Positions 25,672 to 33,804 of a stretch of DNA of 64,000 nucleotides are shown here, in pieces. A model generated the notes under the pieces. The model was given only the letters and a program-made list of their open reading frames with translations, was not told the origin of the DNA and did no database searches. The first letter of the stretch is position 1; every line of letters begins with the position of its first letter. This DNA comes from Pseudoclavibacter sp. Marseille-Q3772. Lineage in GTDB: Bacteria; Actinomycetota; Actinomycetes; Actinomycetales; Microbacteriaceae. The translations under genes and the position numbers were made by a program. The stretch spans positions 124,001 through 188,000 of the forward strand of contig NZ_OU745391.1 of the NCBI RefSeq assembly GCF_916618895.1. The letters run 5' to 3'.

Positions 25672-27054
25672 CTAGTTAGTGGGGGATGCGGGGGAGTCGC
25701 CGCCGCTGGGTGCGTCACCGAAAGAATCAGGGTCGCCAAGCAGTCGCTCCAGATCCGCATCGAGCTCGTCCTTGGCAGCGTCGGGTGCGCTGGTCAACCG
25801 TTCGATGAGTGCGAACGGGTCGTCAATATCGGCCGAGGTGGGTACCGCGTCGCGGTGTTCCCAGAGCTTGTCGCGTTCGGCGGCGCCGAGCTTCTCATGA
25901 ACCAATCGCCACATATTGGCTGCCTCACGCAGTCGGCGCGGGCGCACCTCCAAGCCGACGAGGGATCCGAAGGCGTGTTCGGCGGGCGATCCGGTAGCCC
26001 GGCGGCGGCGCACCATCTCCGCGAGTGCGCTGGCATTGGGCAGCCGCGACGTGGCCTCTTCGGTAACCACTTCCACCCATCCCTCGATCAAGGCAAGTGA
26101 GGTCTCGAGGCGTTCAAGCGCGATCTCCTGTTCGGGGGTGCGCGGCGGGATGAGACGCCCAGACTTCAATACGGCCTTGAGCTCTTCGGGTGATTGGACG
26201 TCGATATCGCGCACAATGTCCTCCACGCGGGTGACATCAATCTCGATTCCGCGCGCAAACTCGGTGATCGACGAAACCAGGTGCAGGCGCAGCCAGCGGG
26301 CGTGCTCAAACAATTGCGCATACGCAAGCTCACGCACCGCGAAATACAGCAGCATTTCTTGCCGATCGTTATCGAGCTCCTTTGCCCAGGCATCGAGGTT
26401 TTGTGGCACGAGTGCTGCCTTCCCGGGCGGGAGTACGGGCATACCGATATCGCCACCGGACAGTACCTCTTTCGCGAGCTGACCGAGTACCTGCCCCAAT
26501 TGCATCCCGAACATCGTTCGACCAACCGAGCGCAGCATGCTGCCCGAGTGCTGGACAGCCAGCTGGTACTGCTCGGGAACATTCTCGGTAAGCATGTTCA
26601 TTAGCGCGTCGGAGATGCTGTTTGCAACCGGTTCGCTCAGTTCCGCCCAGCCGGACAGCGATTGCTGCAACCACTCGTAGCGAGTGATGGTCGACGGTAT
26701 GACGGATGCGGCCCCGATCGTTTCGCCGGTCACCTCGGATAGCCACAGCTCGGCAAGCGTGAACGCGCGTGCATACTCGTCAGCAAGCGGTTGCGCGACT
26801 TCTTCATTGGGTTTGGCCGTCTCGCGCGCGGAGTTTCGGACGATTTCCCAGTCAAACTCGTCGTTCGGGGCAGCCATCGAATGTTGCAGAGCGTTCAACA
26901 TACTCGCCAGCGCAGCGGGGTTCGCAGGAAGCCCGGCAACATTCGCGAGCTGATCCGGGTTGATTGCACCACCCGCACCGAGCATCTGCTCGAGTAACCG
27001 ACGAAGCTCGTCCTCGGGCGAGTTGTCTGATCCAGCGTTATTGTGCTCGGTCAT
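25672..27054 (-). CDS. DUF2342 (zinc-metalloprotease-like, F420-associated) family protein
   Basis: 460 aa from ATG 27054, chosen for GAGAGGAG just upstream; the open frame continues to 27258. An acidic N-terminus of about 55 residues is followed by the DUF2342 domain. In database descriptions the family is called zinc-dependent metalloprotease or hydrolase, but the HExxH site is not present where expected (VRELAYAQLFEHARWL), so catalysis is questionable. Divergent neighbour is the PDZ/Lon-like gene, as in the Rv3194c-Rv3195 pair of mycobacteria. Confidence 0.8.
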   Translation of the reverse strand: MTEHNNAGSDNSPEDELRRLLEQMLGAGGAINPDQLANVAGLPANPAALASMLNALQHSMAAPNDEFDWEIVRNSARETAKPNEEVAQPLADEYARAFTLAELWLSEVTGETIGAASVIPSTITRYEWLQQSLSGWAELSEPVANSISDALMNMLTENVPEQYQLAVQHSGSMLRSVGRTMFGMQLGQVLGQLAKEVLSGGDIGMPVLPPGKAALVPQNLDAWAKELDNDRQEMLLYFAVRELAYAQLFEHARWLRLHLVSSITEFARGIEIDVTRVEDIVRDIDVQSPEELKAVLKSGRLIPPRTPEQEIALERLETSLALIEGWVEVVTEEATSRLPNASALAEMVRRRRATGSPAEHAFGSLVGLEVRPRRLREAANMWRLVHEKLGAAERDKLWEHRDAVPTSADIDDPFALIERLTSAPDAAKDELDADLERLLGDPDSFGDAPSGGDSPASPTN

Positions 27055-27195
27055 TGCGGCACTCCTCTCAGCGCGTCGTTCTACAGTATCGAGCGCACCA
27101 TCGCGCCGCTCCCAGCGGCCGGCGTGGTTCACTGTTAGCGAATCACCGCATGCCTGGCACTTGCCGCGCGCATCGCGCTTATGTTGAAAGTCTGT

Positions 27196-28374
27196 ATGGA
27201 AACCGACCCTTCGAACACCACCACTCAGCCGCACAACGCCGCTGGATCGCATCCGCAAACCACAAAACGGGTATCGCGTGAACGGCTAGGCAAATGGTGT
27301 CTCAGTGCTGGTGTCGTGCTGTTGACGGCGTTCGCGTTTCTGCCCACGCCATACGCCATTAGCTCACCGGGACCCGCATTCAACGCGATCGGCGAGGCAA
27401 CAATCAACGAGGATGGCAAGGACGTTGACCGGCAGGTGATCGATATTTCCGGCGCCACCGAGTATCGACCGGATGCGGGGCAGCTATTTGTTATGACCGT
27501 GAGCGTCGCCGGCAACCCGCAATCGCAACCGCGCTGGATTGAAGTGATGAGCGCGTGGGCGGACCCAGCGCGCGATGTGAAACCCGTCGAACTGTACTAC
27601 CCCGAGGGCGTAACGATCGAGCAGCGTGACCAGTACACGACCCAGATGATGGTTCAGTCCGAGGACACCGCTATCGCTGCCGCACTACACGAGCTCGGAT
27701 ACGAGGTACAGCACCAAGTCGTAGTCCAGGAAGTCACCGCCGACTCGGCCGCTGCGGGCAAACTGCAGCCCGGTGACCGCGTGATTTCCGTCGGCGACCA
27801 GAAAGTGGCCGATATGGACGACCCCACCCGGTTCGATCTGAAACCGCAGCCCACCCCGGTTGTCGTTGAGCGCGACGGAAAAGAACAAACCGTCGAAATC
27901 ACCCCGAAGGTCACCAAACTCGACGACGGCAGCGAACGGCCGCTGCTGGGCATCGTGCTGCAGTACTCGATGAAGTTTCCGATCGACGTGAACATCGAAC
28001 TCGGTGACGTAGGAGGCCCCTCGGCCGGCACCACATTCGCACTGTCCGTGTACGACCTGTTGACCCCCGGCAACCTCACCAACGGCAAGAACGTGGCGGC
28101 GACCGGCACCATTACACCGACGGGAGACATCGGCCCAATCGGGGGAGTGCGCCAGAAGTATCACGCGGCCGTAGCAATGGGCGCCGATTACTTTTTGGTG
28201 CCGGAATCCAATTGCGCTGAAGCAATCGGCACCGGAGCGCCAACGGAGATCCCCACATACGCAGTGAAGAACCTCGACGAAGCGTTGAACACCGTTGAAG
28301 CCGCCGGACGCGATGAGGTTGACGGGCTTCGTTCCTGTCAGCAAGCCGTGGATGCGGGCATCCCGCAAGCATAG
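27196..28374 (+). CDS. PDZ-domain Lon-like (S16) membrane-anchored protease
   Basis: 392 aa from ATG 27196 (ATG 27181 also possible; neither has a strong ribosome site). One signal-anchor helix (about 31-50) puts the rest outside. A PDZ domain covers about 165-235 (AAAGKLQPGDRVISVGDQKV). The Lon-type serine-lysine dyad follows: S276 in GGPSAGTTFALS and K321 in GGVRQKYHAA. Family members (Rv3194c, B. subtilis YlbL) are extracytoplasmic proteases; YlbL acts in recovery from DNA damage by removing a division inhibitor. Given the nearby repair genes, a similar role is a reasonable guess only. Confidence 0.9.
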   Translation: METDPSNTTTQPHNAAGSHPQTTKRVSRERLGKWCLSAGVVLLTAFAFLPTPYAISSPGPAFNAIGEATINEDGKDVDRQVIDISGATEYRPDAGQLFVMTVSVAGNPQSQPRWIEVMSAWADPARDVKPVELYYPEGVTIEQRDQYTTQMMVQSEDTAIAAALHELGYEVQHQVVVQEVTADSAAAGKLQPGDRVISVGDQKVADMDDPTRFDLKPQPTPVVVERDGKEQTVEITPKVTKLDDGSERPLLGIVLQYSMKFPIDVNIELGDVGGPSAGTTFALSVYDLLTPGNLTNGKNVAATGTITPTGDIGPIGGVRQKYHAAVAMGADYFLVPESNCAEAIGTGAPTEIPTYAVKNLDEALNTVEAAGRDEVDGLRSCQQAVDAGIPQA

Positions 28375-28516
28375 GCGGCACCCAGGATCGGGCAAGGCAA
28401 CGGTAAGCACTGGTGCGCCGGCACGTCGCACTCTTCGGTAGCATGGTCAGAACACCGGTACGCGCTGCTATTGGCCGCTTACCGGCGGTGAGCAACACAG
28501 CAACGACAGGGTTTTC

Positions 28517-31500
28517 GTGAGCACTACTACTCCTTCATCTCGTCCATCCGGTGCTGCCGGCTCCAAAACAACACGGCCGCTACTGCCGCTGCTAATCACC
28601 CTCGCAGTCGTCGGTGTGCTGATTGCCGCATTCTTCTGGTTCTCCGGGGTGTACACGGATGTGTTGTGGTACGACCAGCTCGGCTACTCGAGCGTGCTGT
28701 TCACTCGCTGGATCGCCGCCGGCGTGATGTTCGTGCTCGGGCTTATCGCGGTGGCGGTGCCCGCATTCATCACCATCTGGTTGGCGTGGCGAAACCGGCC
28801 CACCTACGCAAAGCTCTCCCAGCAACTCAACGAGTATCAGCGGATGCTCGAACCCATTCGTCGACTCGTATTCATTGCGGTGCCGGTCCTTTTTGGTATC
28901 TACGGGGCGTTCGCGCTCGCGACTGCGTGGCCCACAGTGCTCACCTATTTCAACCGCACACCGTTCGGCCAGACCGATCCGACGTTCGGGCATGACGTTG
29001 GGTTCTATGTCTTCGAGCTGCCGTTCCTGCGTGGCGTCGTTTCGTTCGTGAGCGCGATCGCGATGCTGTGCTTTGTGCTCAGCATCGCGGTGAACTACCT
29101 CTACGGCGGCATCCGAATCACCGGCTCAGACATCGTCATTTCGAAGGCTGCGCGCATCCAGATCGCGATTACTGCGAGTGTGTTTATTACCGCACAGGGC
29201 GCATCGTTCTGGCTCGACCGGTACAACTCACTCACATCCAGTAACGGCCGCTGGACCGGTGCCCTGTACACCGACGTCCATGCCCGCATCCCCGGTATGA
29301 CCATCCTTGCCGGAGCCGCGGTGATCGTGGCGTTGCTCTTCCTCTTTGCCGCATTTGCCGGCCGCTGGCGACTGCCGTTCATCGGCGTTGGCAGCCTGTT
29401 GGTCGTTGGTCTGGTGACCAGCATGGGGTACCCGTGGATTGTGCAGAACCTGCAAGTGGGGCCGAACGAACAGCAGCTCGAGCGTGAATACATTCAGCAC
29501 AATATCGATGCCACCCGCGCTGCGTACGGTCTGGACAAGGTCGAGGAGAAACCCTATGCGGGCGTCACCACGGCCGATGCCGGTCAGCTGCGCGAGGACG
29601 CGGAGACCACGGCGAATATTCGTATTCTTGACCCGGATTTGGTGTCGGATACGTTCCGTCAGTTTGAGCAGGAACGTACCTACTACCAGTTCCCGCGCGA
29701 GCTTGACTTCGACCGTTATGAGATTGACGGCAAGACCCAGGATGCGGTGATGGCGGTTCGCGAGATCAACATCGACGGTCTGGGGAATGACTCGCGGTCG
29801 TCGTGGGTGAACCGCACCATCGTGTACACCCACGGATATGGTTTGGTTTCGGCATACGGTTCGCAGCGTGGGCCAGACGGTCAGCCGGTGTTCTTCGCCG
29901 CGGGAATGCCGCAGGAAGGCGCATTGGAGAGCTTTACGCCGCAGGTGTACTTCGGTGAGCAGTCGCCGGAATACTCCATTGTTGGTGCGCCAGAGGGCAG
30001 CAAGCCTGTCGAGTTCGATCACGTTTCCGGTGAGGATGGGGCGAACCAGACGTACACCACGTTTACGGGTGATGGTGGTCCATCGCTTGGGAACTGGTTT
30101 AACCGGCTCGCCTACGCGATCAAATTCCAGTCGGAACAGATCCTGCTGTCGGACCAGATCCATCCCGAATCGCAGATTCTCTACAACCGTCACCCTGTCG
30201 AACGAGTGCAGGCAGCGGCTCCGTATCTGTCCATTGACGGCGACCCATATGCCTCAGTTGTTGACGGTGAGCTCGTGTGGATTGTTGATGGTTACACCAC
30301 CAGCGCCGATTACCCGTACGCGACGCGGACCTCGGTGGAGGGCGCTTCGACCGGGCAGGGCGAGGGTGCTGGCGGCGCCGCTCTGAACTACATGCGTAAC
30401 TCGGTGAAGGCGACGGTGAGCGCCTACGACGGCAGCGTAAAACTGTATGCGTGGGACACCGAGGATCCGATCCTGCAGACTTGGCAGAAGGTGTACCCGA
30501 ACACGCTGCAGCCGATCACGGAGATGTCTGGTGATCTGCTCAGCCACGTGCGATACCCCCAGGACATGTTCCAGGTACAGCGTCAGATGCTCGCGACCTA
30601 CCACGTCACGGACGCGGGGGAGTACTACAACCAAACGAATGCGTGGCAGCTGCCTGCCGACCCGGTTTCGGGCGCGCAGACGAAGATGCCGCAGCAGCCG
30701 TACTACCTGACCATGCAAATGCCCGGACAGGATCCGGCGTTCTCGATCTATTCAACCTTCATCCCGAGGGTTGCTGGTGATAGCACTCGAAACGTGCTGA
30801 CCGGTTACTTGGCCGCGAACGCGAATGCCGGGAAGGAGGACGGTAAGGTTTCGGATGACTACGGCCGGCTCACGCTATTGCGCGTGCAGAATGACTCGGT
30901 AAACGGTCCGGGTCAGGTGCAGAACATCTTCACCTCGAATGAGAAGGTCGCTAACCAGCTTGCGCTGCTTGAGCGTGGCCAGACGAAGGTTGAGCGCGGT
31001 AACTTGCTCACGGTTCCGGTTGGCGATGGCTTCCTGTATGTGCAGCCCGTGTATGTTCGCTCGACCGGTGAGACGAGCTACCCGCTCTTGCGCCGCGTGC
31101 TCGTGGCGTTCGGTGACAAGATCGCCTTCGAGGACACGCTGAACACGGCCCTGGATGAGATCTTTGGAGGGGATGCGGGCGCGGCCGCCGGTGACAAGGA
31201 CGTCGATCAGACGCCGAAGGATCCGAACGCGGTGGTGCCAGAGACCGGTGGCGACAACGAGCAGGACATTCCGGAAGACGAAGGCGCAGAGGGCGAGAAA
31301 CCGAGGCCTTCGCCGACACCGAGCGCACCGCCGGCAAATGGTGGTTCCGGCGCTGGTTCTGCTTCGAGCGAGGTGGAGCAGGCACTGGATGAGGCCTCGC
31401 AGGCGCTGGAGGAGCGTACCAAGGCGTATGAGGAGGGTGACCTCGTGAAGGCGGCTGAAGCGGATAAGCGCATGACGGAAGCGCTGGAGCGTGCCACGGA

Positions 31501-31519
31501 GGCGAAGAAGAAGGGATAG
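28517..31519 (+). CDS. UPF0182 family large membrane protein
   Basis: 1000 aa from GTG 28517. About seven membrane segments occupy the first 310 residues (the first at about 23-44), followed by a very large, presumably extracytoplasmic domain of about 580 residues. The tail is disordered and rich in Asp, Glu, Pro and Gly, then ends in an Ala/Glu/Lys coiled-coil segment. The length and the WYDQLGYSSVLFTRW signature match UPF0182 (Rv3193c). Function unknown. It follows the PDZ protease in the same orientation with a 140-base gap, as in other actinobacteria. Confidence 0.92.
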   Translation: MSTTTPSSRPSGAAGSKTTRPLLPLLITLAVVGVLIAAFFWFSGVYTDVLWYDQLGYSSVLFTRWIAAGVMFVLGLIAVAVPAFITIWLAWRNRPTYAKLSQQLNEYQRMLEPIRRLVFIAVPVLFGIYGAFALATAWPTVLTYFNRTPFGQTDPTFGHDVGFYVFELPFLRGVVSFVSAIAMLCFVLSIAVNYLYGGIRITGSDIVISKAARIQIAITASVFITAQGASFWLDRYNSLTSSNGRWTGALYTDVHARIPGMTILAGAAVIVALLFLFAAFAGRWRLPFIGVGSLLVVGLVTSMGYPWIVQNLQVGPNEQQLEREYIQHNIDATRAAYGLDKVEEKPYAGVTTADAGQLREDAETTANIRILDPDLVSDTFRQFEQERTYYQFPRELDFDRYEIDGKTQDAVMAVREINIDGLGNDSRSSWVNRTIVYTHGYGLVSAYGSQRGPDGQPVFFAAGMPQEGALESFTPQVYFGEQSPEYSIVGAPEGSKPVEFDHVSGEDGANQTYTTFTGDGGPSLGNWFNRLAYAIKFQSEQILLSDQIHPESQILYNRHPVERVQAAAPYLSIDGDPYASVVDGELVWIVDGYTTSADYPYATRTSVEGASTGQGEGAGGAALNYMRNSVKATVSAYDGSVKLYAWDTEDPILQTWQKVYPNTLQPITEMSGDLLSHVRYPQDMFQVQRQMLATYHVTDAGEYYNQTNAWQLPADPVSGAQTKMPQQPYYLTMQMPGQDPAFSIYSTFIPRVAGDSTRNVLTGYLAANANAGKEDGKVSDDYGRLTLLRVQNDSVNGPGQVQNIFTSNEKVANQLALLERGQTKVERGNLLTVPVGDGFLYVQPVYVRSTGETSYPLLRRVLVAFGDKIAFEDTLNTALDEIFGGDAGAAAGDKDVDQTPKDPNAVVPETGGDNEQDIPEDEGAEGEKPRPSPTPSAPPANGGSGAGSASSEVEQALDEASQALEERTKAYEEGDLVKAAEADKRMTEALERATEAKKKG

Positions 31520-31634
31520 CCATTTGGTCGCGGGGTGGTTGTGCGCGGAGGATGCTGCGCAACGCCCCGCGGCGATCGCTGTATTGCCGAAACTAGACAT
31601 CCACGTGAACACCTGGTAACGTTGTTGCTCGTGC

Positions 31635-31711
31635 CGCGGGGTGGAGCAGTTCGGTAGCTCGCCGGGCTCATAACCCGGAGGTCGTAGGTTCAAATCCTGC
31701 CCCCGCAACCA
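31635..31711 (+). tRNA. Initiator tRNA-fMet (CAU)
   Basis: A 77-nt cloverleaf with CAT anticodon at 31669-31671. The initiator marks are visible: a C1:A72 mismatch at the end of the acceptor stem (CGCGGGG with CCCCGCA) and three G:C pairs at the bottom of the anticodon stem (GGG/CCC). The 3' CCA is encoded, unlike in the tRNA-Leu and tmRNA genes of this window. Confidence 0.97.
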
Positions 31712-31715
31712 ATTA

Positions 31716-31756
31716 AGGCCCTGACCAGGAAAAATCTGGTCAGGGCCTGGACCTTT
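31716..31756 (+). terminator. Intrinsic terminator of tRNA-fMet
   Basis: A perfect 13-bp stem, AGGCCCTGACCAG and its complement (31716-31728 with 31736-31748), with an A-rich seven-base loop, followed by CTTTTC. Confidence 0.9.
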
Positions 31757-31828
31757 TCCTGCCTGGGTTGCCGCTGCCTTGCTGGTGCCGCGCGCCCTTG
31801 CGCCTACGCTTCGCCTGCCACCCTTCCT

Positions 31829-31876
31829 CCCACATCCCCACATCCCCACATCCCCACATCCCCACATCCCCACATC
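31829..31876 (+). repeat. Tandem array: six copies of an 8-bp unit
   Basis: CCCACATC repeated six times head to tail without mismatch (31829-31876), directly before the first palindromic element. Perfect short arrays of this kind are prone to slip and may vary between strains. Confidence 0.95.
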
Positions 31877-31879
31877 CGA

Positions 31880-31936
31880 GTTGGGGTCCACTTCGCACAC
31901 TTGTGGCGTCCCTAAGTGTGCGTTTTGGGCCCCAAC
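31880..31936. repeat. 57-bp palindromic element, copy 1
   Basis: It begins GTTGGGGTCC and ends GGGCCCCAAC, with inner complementary parts CGCACAC and GTGTGCG, so the single strand can fold into a long hairpin. It shares its core (GCGTCCCTAAGTGTGC) with copies 2 and 3. Confidence 0.9.
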
Positions 31937-31953
31937 GTGTGGGGTGGTGCAGG

Positions 31954-32010
31954 GTTGGGGCCTGCTTTGCACGGTTGGCGCGTCCCTAAGTGTGCATTTT
32001 GGGCCCCAAC
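31954..32010. repeat. 57-bp palindromic element, copy 2
   Basis: GTTGGGGCC ... GGCCCCAAC ends with inner TGCAC / GTGTGCA arms. Together with the preceding 40 bases (from 31913) it forms a unit of about 106 bases that recurs, slightly changed, at 32147-32253. Confidence 0.92.
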
Positions 32011-32031
32011 GCGGAAAGCAGGGGGCGTGGT

Positions 32032-32092
32032 GGAAGGGGTCGCGCGAAGGGGAGGTGTCGCGGAAAGGGGTCGCGCGAAGGGGCGGTGTTGC
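32032..32092 (+). repeat. Two tandem copies of a ~30-bp G-rich repeat
   Basis: Two head-to-tail copies (32032-32061 and 32062-32092) around the core GGGGTCGCGCGAAGGGG, differing at about three positions. Four or more GGGG runs within 60 bases could allow G-quadruplex folding. Confidence 0.85.
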
Positions 32093-32146
32093 GTCGGGCT
32101 GTGTGCGGCAGAAGGTGCGCGGATGGGATGGGGAGGGCGCGGCACG

Positions 32147-32171
32147 GTAAGTGTGCGTTTGGGTCCCCAAC
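32147..32171. repeat. Shortened copy of the palindromic element
   Basis: Only the right arm is kept (TAAGTGTGCG then GGGGTCCCCAAC). The left arm is represented by GCACGG directly before it, as if the middle had been deleted. It opens the second ~107-bp direct repeat (32147-32253). Confidence 0.75.
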
Positions 32172-32188
32172 GTGTGGAGTTGTGCAGT

Positions 32189-32245
32189 GTTGGGGCCTGC
32201 TTTGCACGGTTGGCGTGTCCCTGAGTGTGCATTTTGGGCCCCAAC
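32189..32245. repeat. 57-bp palindromic element, copy 3
   Basis: Nearly identical to copy 2: same GTTGGGGCC / GGCCCCAAC ends and inner arms, with two substitutions in the loop (GCGTGTCCCTGAG). Spacing from copy 2 is 235 bases. Confidence 0.92.
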
Positions 32246-32317
32246 GCGGAAAGGCGGCGCGGAAGGGGCGCGGATGGGGCGCCAGGCGTAGGGATTATGC
32301 GGCATTTCAGACGCATC

Positions 32318-32359
32318 CCTTGCTGTGACACCGGCCGCTTGAGAAATACACTTCGTCGG
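32318..32359 (+). repeat. Duplicated promoter segment, upstream copy
   Basis: About 42 bases starting CCTTGCTG, with CCGGCCG, TTGA and AATACACTTCG, repeated 65 bases downstream immediately before the DUF1992 start. It contains its own TACACT box at 32346-32351 but no start codon follows at the right distance. Confidence 0.8.
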
Positions 32360-32382
32360 TACCCCGCGCGACCACAACTTCA

Positions 32383-32422
32383 CCTTGCTGACGCCGGCCG
32401 GTTGAAGCAATACACTTCGGCC
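32383..32422 (+). repeat. Duplicated promoter segment, downstream copy
   Basis: About 40 bases matching 32318-32359 (CCTTGCTG ... CCGGCCG ... TTGA ... AATACACTTCG). It ends directly at the DUF1992 start codon, so this copy is the working promoter. Confidence 0.8.
32411..32422 (+). promoter_or_regulatory. Leaderless -10 box of the DUF1992 gene
   Basis: TACACT at 32411-32416, six bases, then ATG at 32423; no ribosome site is present. Confidence 0.6.
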
Positions 32423-32842
32423 ATGAGCAGTTTCGCGGAACGCATGGCGGAAGAGCGCATCCAAGCCGCGATCGATTCTGGTGCGTTCGACAACCTCGCA
32501 GGCTCGGGAAAGCCACTGCCACAGACCGGCACCTTCACCCAAGAGCGCTGGCTTCAGCAATACCTGGAGCGCGAGGGCCTCGACGGACTCGCAACTGCCC
32601 CGACCGTGCTGGGGCTTCGTAAAGAAGCGCAGCAATTCCCCGACTCGCTGCTGCACTATCCCGACGAGCAAGCCGTACGCGAGCACCTGCGCGACTACAA
32701 CCGTCGCGTAAAACACAACAGGCTGCATCCGGACCCACAACTACCGCGAACCATCATGGCGCCACTGATAGATGTGGAGGCCATGGTTCAGCGTTGGCGT
32801 GAGCGTCGGATGCGGTCGGCTCAAGAAGACATTACCCAGTAG
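32423..32842 (+). CDS. DUF1992 (DnaJC28-like) family protein
   Basis: 139 aa from ATG 32423, fixed by the leaderless promoter just upstream. The family hallmark is present: FAERMAEERIQAAIDSGAFDNLAGSGKPL near the N-terminus, a helical middle, then YNRRVKHNRL. DUF1992 occurs alone in bacteria and as the conserved part of eukaryotic DNAJC28. Its function is unknown. The gene is preceded by the repeat cluster and by a second, displaced copy of its promoter. Confidence 0.85.
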   Translation: MSSFAERMAEERIQAAIDSGAFDNLAGSGKPLPQTGTFTQERWLQQYLEREGLDGLATAPTVLGLRKEAQQFPDSLLHYPDEQAVREHLRDYNRRVKHNRLHPDPQLPRTIMAPLIDVEAMVQRWRERRMRSAQEDITQ

Positions 32843-32943
32843 AGACCGGGGTAAAACAGAAGTCTGAGTGTGGCGTACAGATTCCTTTGTTTGGCTTGCA
32901 CCACTGCAACCGCAGAACACGCCAACAATCTAGGAGGCACTTC

Positions 32944-33135
32944 ATGGGTTTCATCGACGACGCAAAGAACAAGGCTGAAGAACTCATCGGTCAGGGTAAG
33001 GAAAAGGCCGGCGAAGCTACCGACAACAAGGACCTCAAGCACGAGGGCCAGGGCGACCAGCTCTCCTCGAAGATCAAGCAGGGTGTTGAGGGCGTTAAGG
33101 ACGGCTTCAACAACCTCACCAACGGCAACAAGTAA
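32944..33135 (+). CDS. CsbD family stress protein
   Basis: 63 aa from ATG 32944 with TAGGAGG upstream. The sequence is highly charged, Lys/Glu/Gly-rich and low in hydrophobics (KNKAEELIGQGKEKAGEATD), the CsbD pattern. CsbD-like proteins are abundant in general stress in Bacillus and many actinobacteria, without a known biochemical role. It is monocistronic and ends at a terminator shared with the convergent MarR gene. Confidence 0.92.
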   Translation: MGFIDDAKNKAEELIGQGKEKAGEATDNKDLKHEGQGDQLSSKIKQGVEGVKDGFNNLTNGNK

Positions 33136-33159
33136 GCTGCCAGCCCGCTAACGGGTACT

Positions 33160-33199
33160 AAGAGCGGCGTCCCACGCTAGTGCGGATGCCGCTCTTTTC
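33160..33199. terminator. Stem-loop terminator between csbD-like and marR-like genes
   Basis: AAGAGCGGC (33160-33168) pairs with GCCGCTCTT (33188-33196), followed by TTCG on the plus strand. It lies between converging genes and probably serves the csbD side best. Confidence 0.8.
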
Positions 33200-33212
33200 G
33201 TTTCCGGGCAGG

Positions 33213-33767
33213 TCAGCGTTTCGCTGGTGGTTCTGAGTCTTCATCTCGAACAGCGTCTTCTCCGGGCGGCAACAGTGCCTGGATCGGATCGCGGTGCATC
33301 CGTTTGTCCGGATCAAGGACGTTCAACATCGCCTCCGTGACGCGCAGGAGATCAGCTGTCCCAGAAGCATCCTGCGGGTCAAAGATCAGCTTGCGCACGA
33401 GCGCAACGTGCTCCGGTGCCGCCTGACCGAGACGATCCAATCCGCTTTCGGTCAAGACGACATCAGTGGCTCGTGCGTCGGCGGTATTTGCAGCCCGGGC
33501 GACGAGGCCCTCGCTCTCTAGCCTGGTGATTACTCGGGAAAGCCGCGACAGGGTTGTATTGGTGCGAACAGCGAGCTGTTTCGTCTGGAGTCGTTTGCCC
33601 GGATGGTGGGAGAGCATCGCGAGCACGTAGTACTCAGTAAGTGTCAGCTTTGCTGACCGGCGCAGCTGCGAATCGAGCGTGCTCGGTAGCAGCTCCAACA
33701 CCGCCAGTATGCGTAGCCAAACGGCCTGCTCCTGCCATGAAAGCCAACGAACGTCATCGTGCGTCAT
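33213..33767 (-). CDS. MarR family transcriptional regulator
   Basis: 184 aa. Winged-helix MarR domain: LTEYYVLAMLSHHPGKRLQTKQLA, recognition helix NTTLSRLSRVITRLESEGLV, then the wing DARATDVVLTESG. The C-terminal 40 residues are hydrophilic. Ligand and targets are unknown; no obvious efflux pump or degradative gene adjoins. The promoter is leaderless. Confidence 0.9.
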   Translation of the reverse strand: MTHDDVRWLSWQEQAVWLRILAVLELLPSTLDSQLRRSAKLTLTEYYVLAMLSHHPGKRLQTKQLAVRTNTTLSRLSRVITRLESEGLVARAANTADARATDVVLTESGLDRLGQAAPEHVALVRKLIFDPQDASGTADLLRVTEAMLNVLDPDKRMHRDPIQALLPPGEDAVRDEDSEPPAKR

Positions 33768-33779
33768 ACGCCAATGCTA
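33768..33779 (-). promoter_or_regulatory. Leaderless -10 box of the marR-like gene
   Basis: TAGCAT (minus strand, 33779-33774), six bases, then ATG at 33767. Confidence 0.5.
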
Positions 33780-33804
33780 TCGATGACCGAGCGATTTGAC
33801 GGTG

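Larger units (their letters stand above)
31749..32422. other. Repeat-rich gene-free stretch between tRNA-fMet and DUF1992
   Basis: About 670 bases without a credible gene. It holds, in order, an 8-bp tandem array, three 57-bp palindromic elements plus a shortened copy, two 30-bp G-rich repeats and a duplicated promoter segment, each listed separately. One strand is markedly G-rich with many GGGG runs. The long frames that cross it exist only because the repeats lack stops. Confidence 0.8.

Noticed and set aside
27055..27258. N-terminal extension of the DUF2342 protein with a CxxC motif
   Set aside because: A strong ribosome site precedes ATG 27054, and the extension would overlap the divergent protease start.
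31829..32253. CRISPR array
   Set aside because: Units are 8, 30 or 57 bases with no regular unique spacers and no cas genes; these are tandem and palindromic repeats.
30875..32740. 621-codon open frame on the minus strand across UPF0182 tail, tRNA-fMet and repeats
   Set aside because: It runs antisense to a tRNA and through tandem and palindromic repeats; the long frame results from repeat units lacking stops, and the translation is low-complexity.
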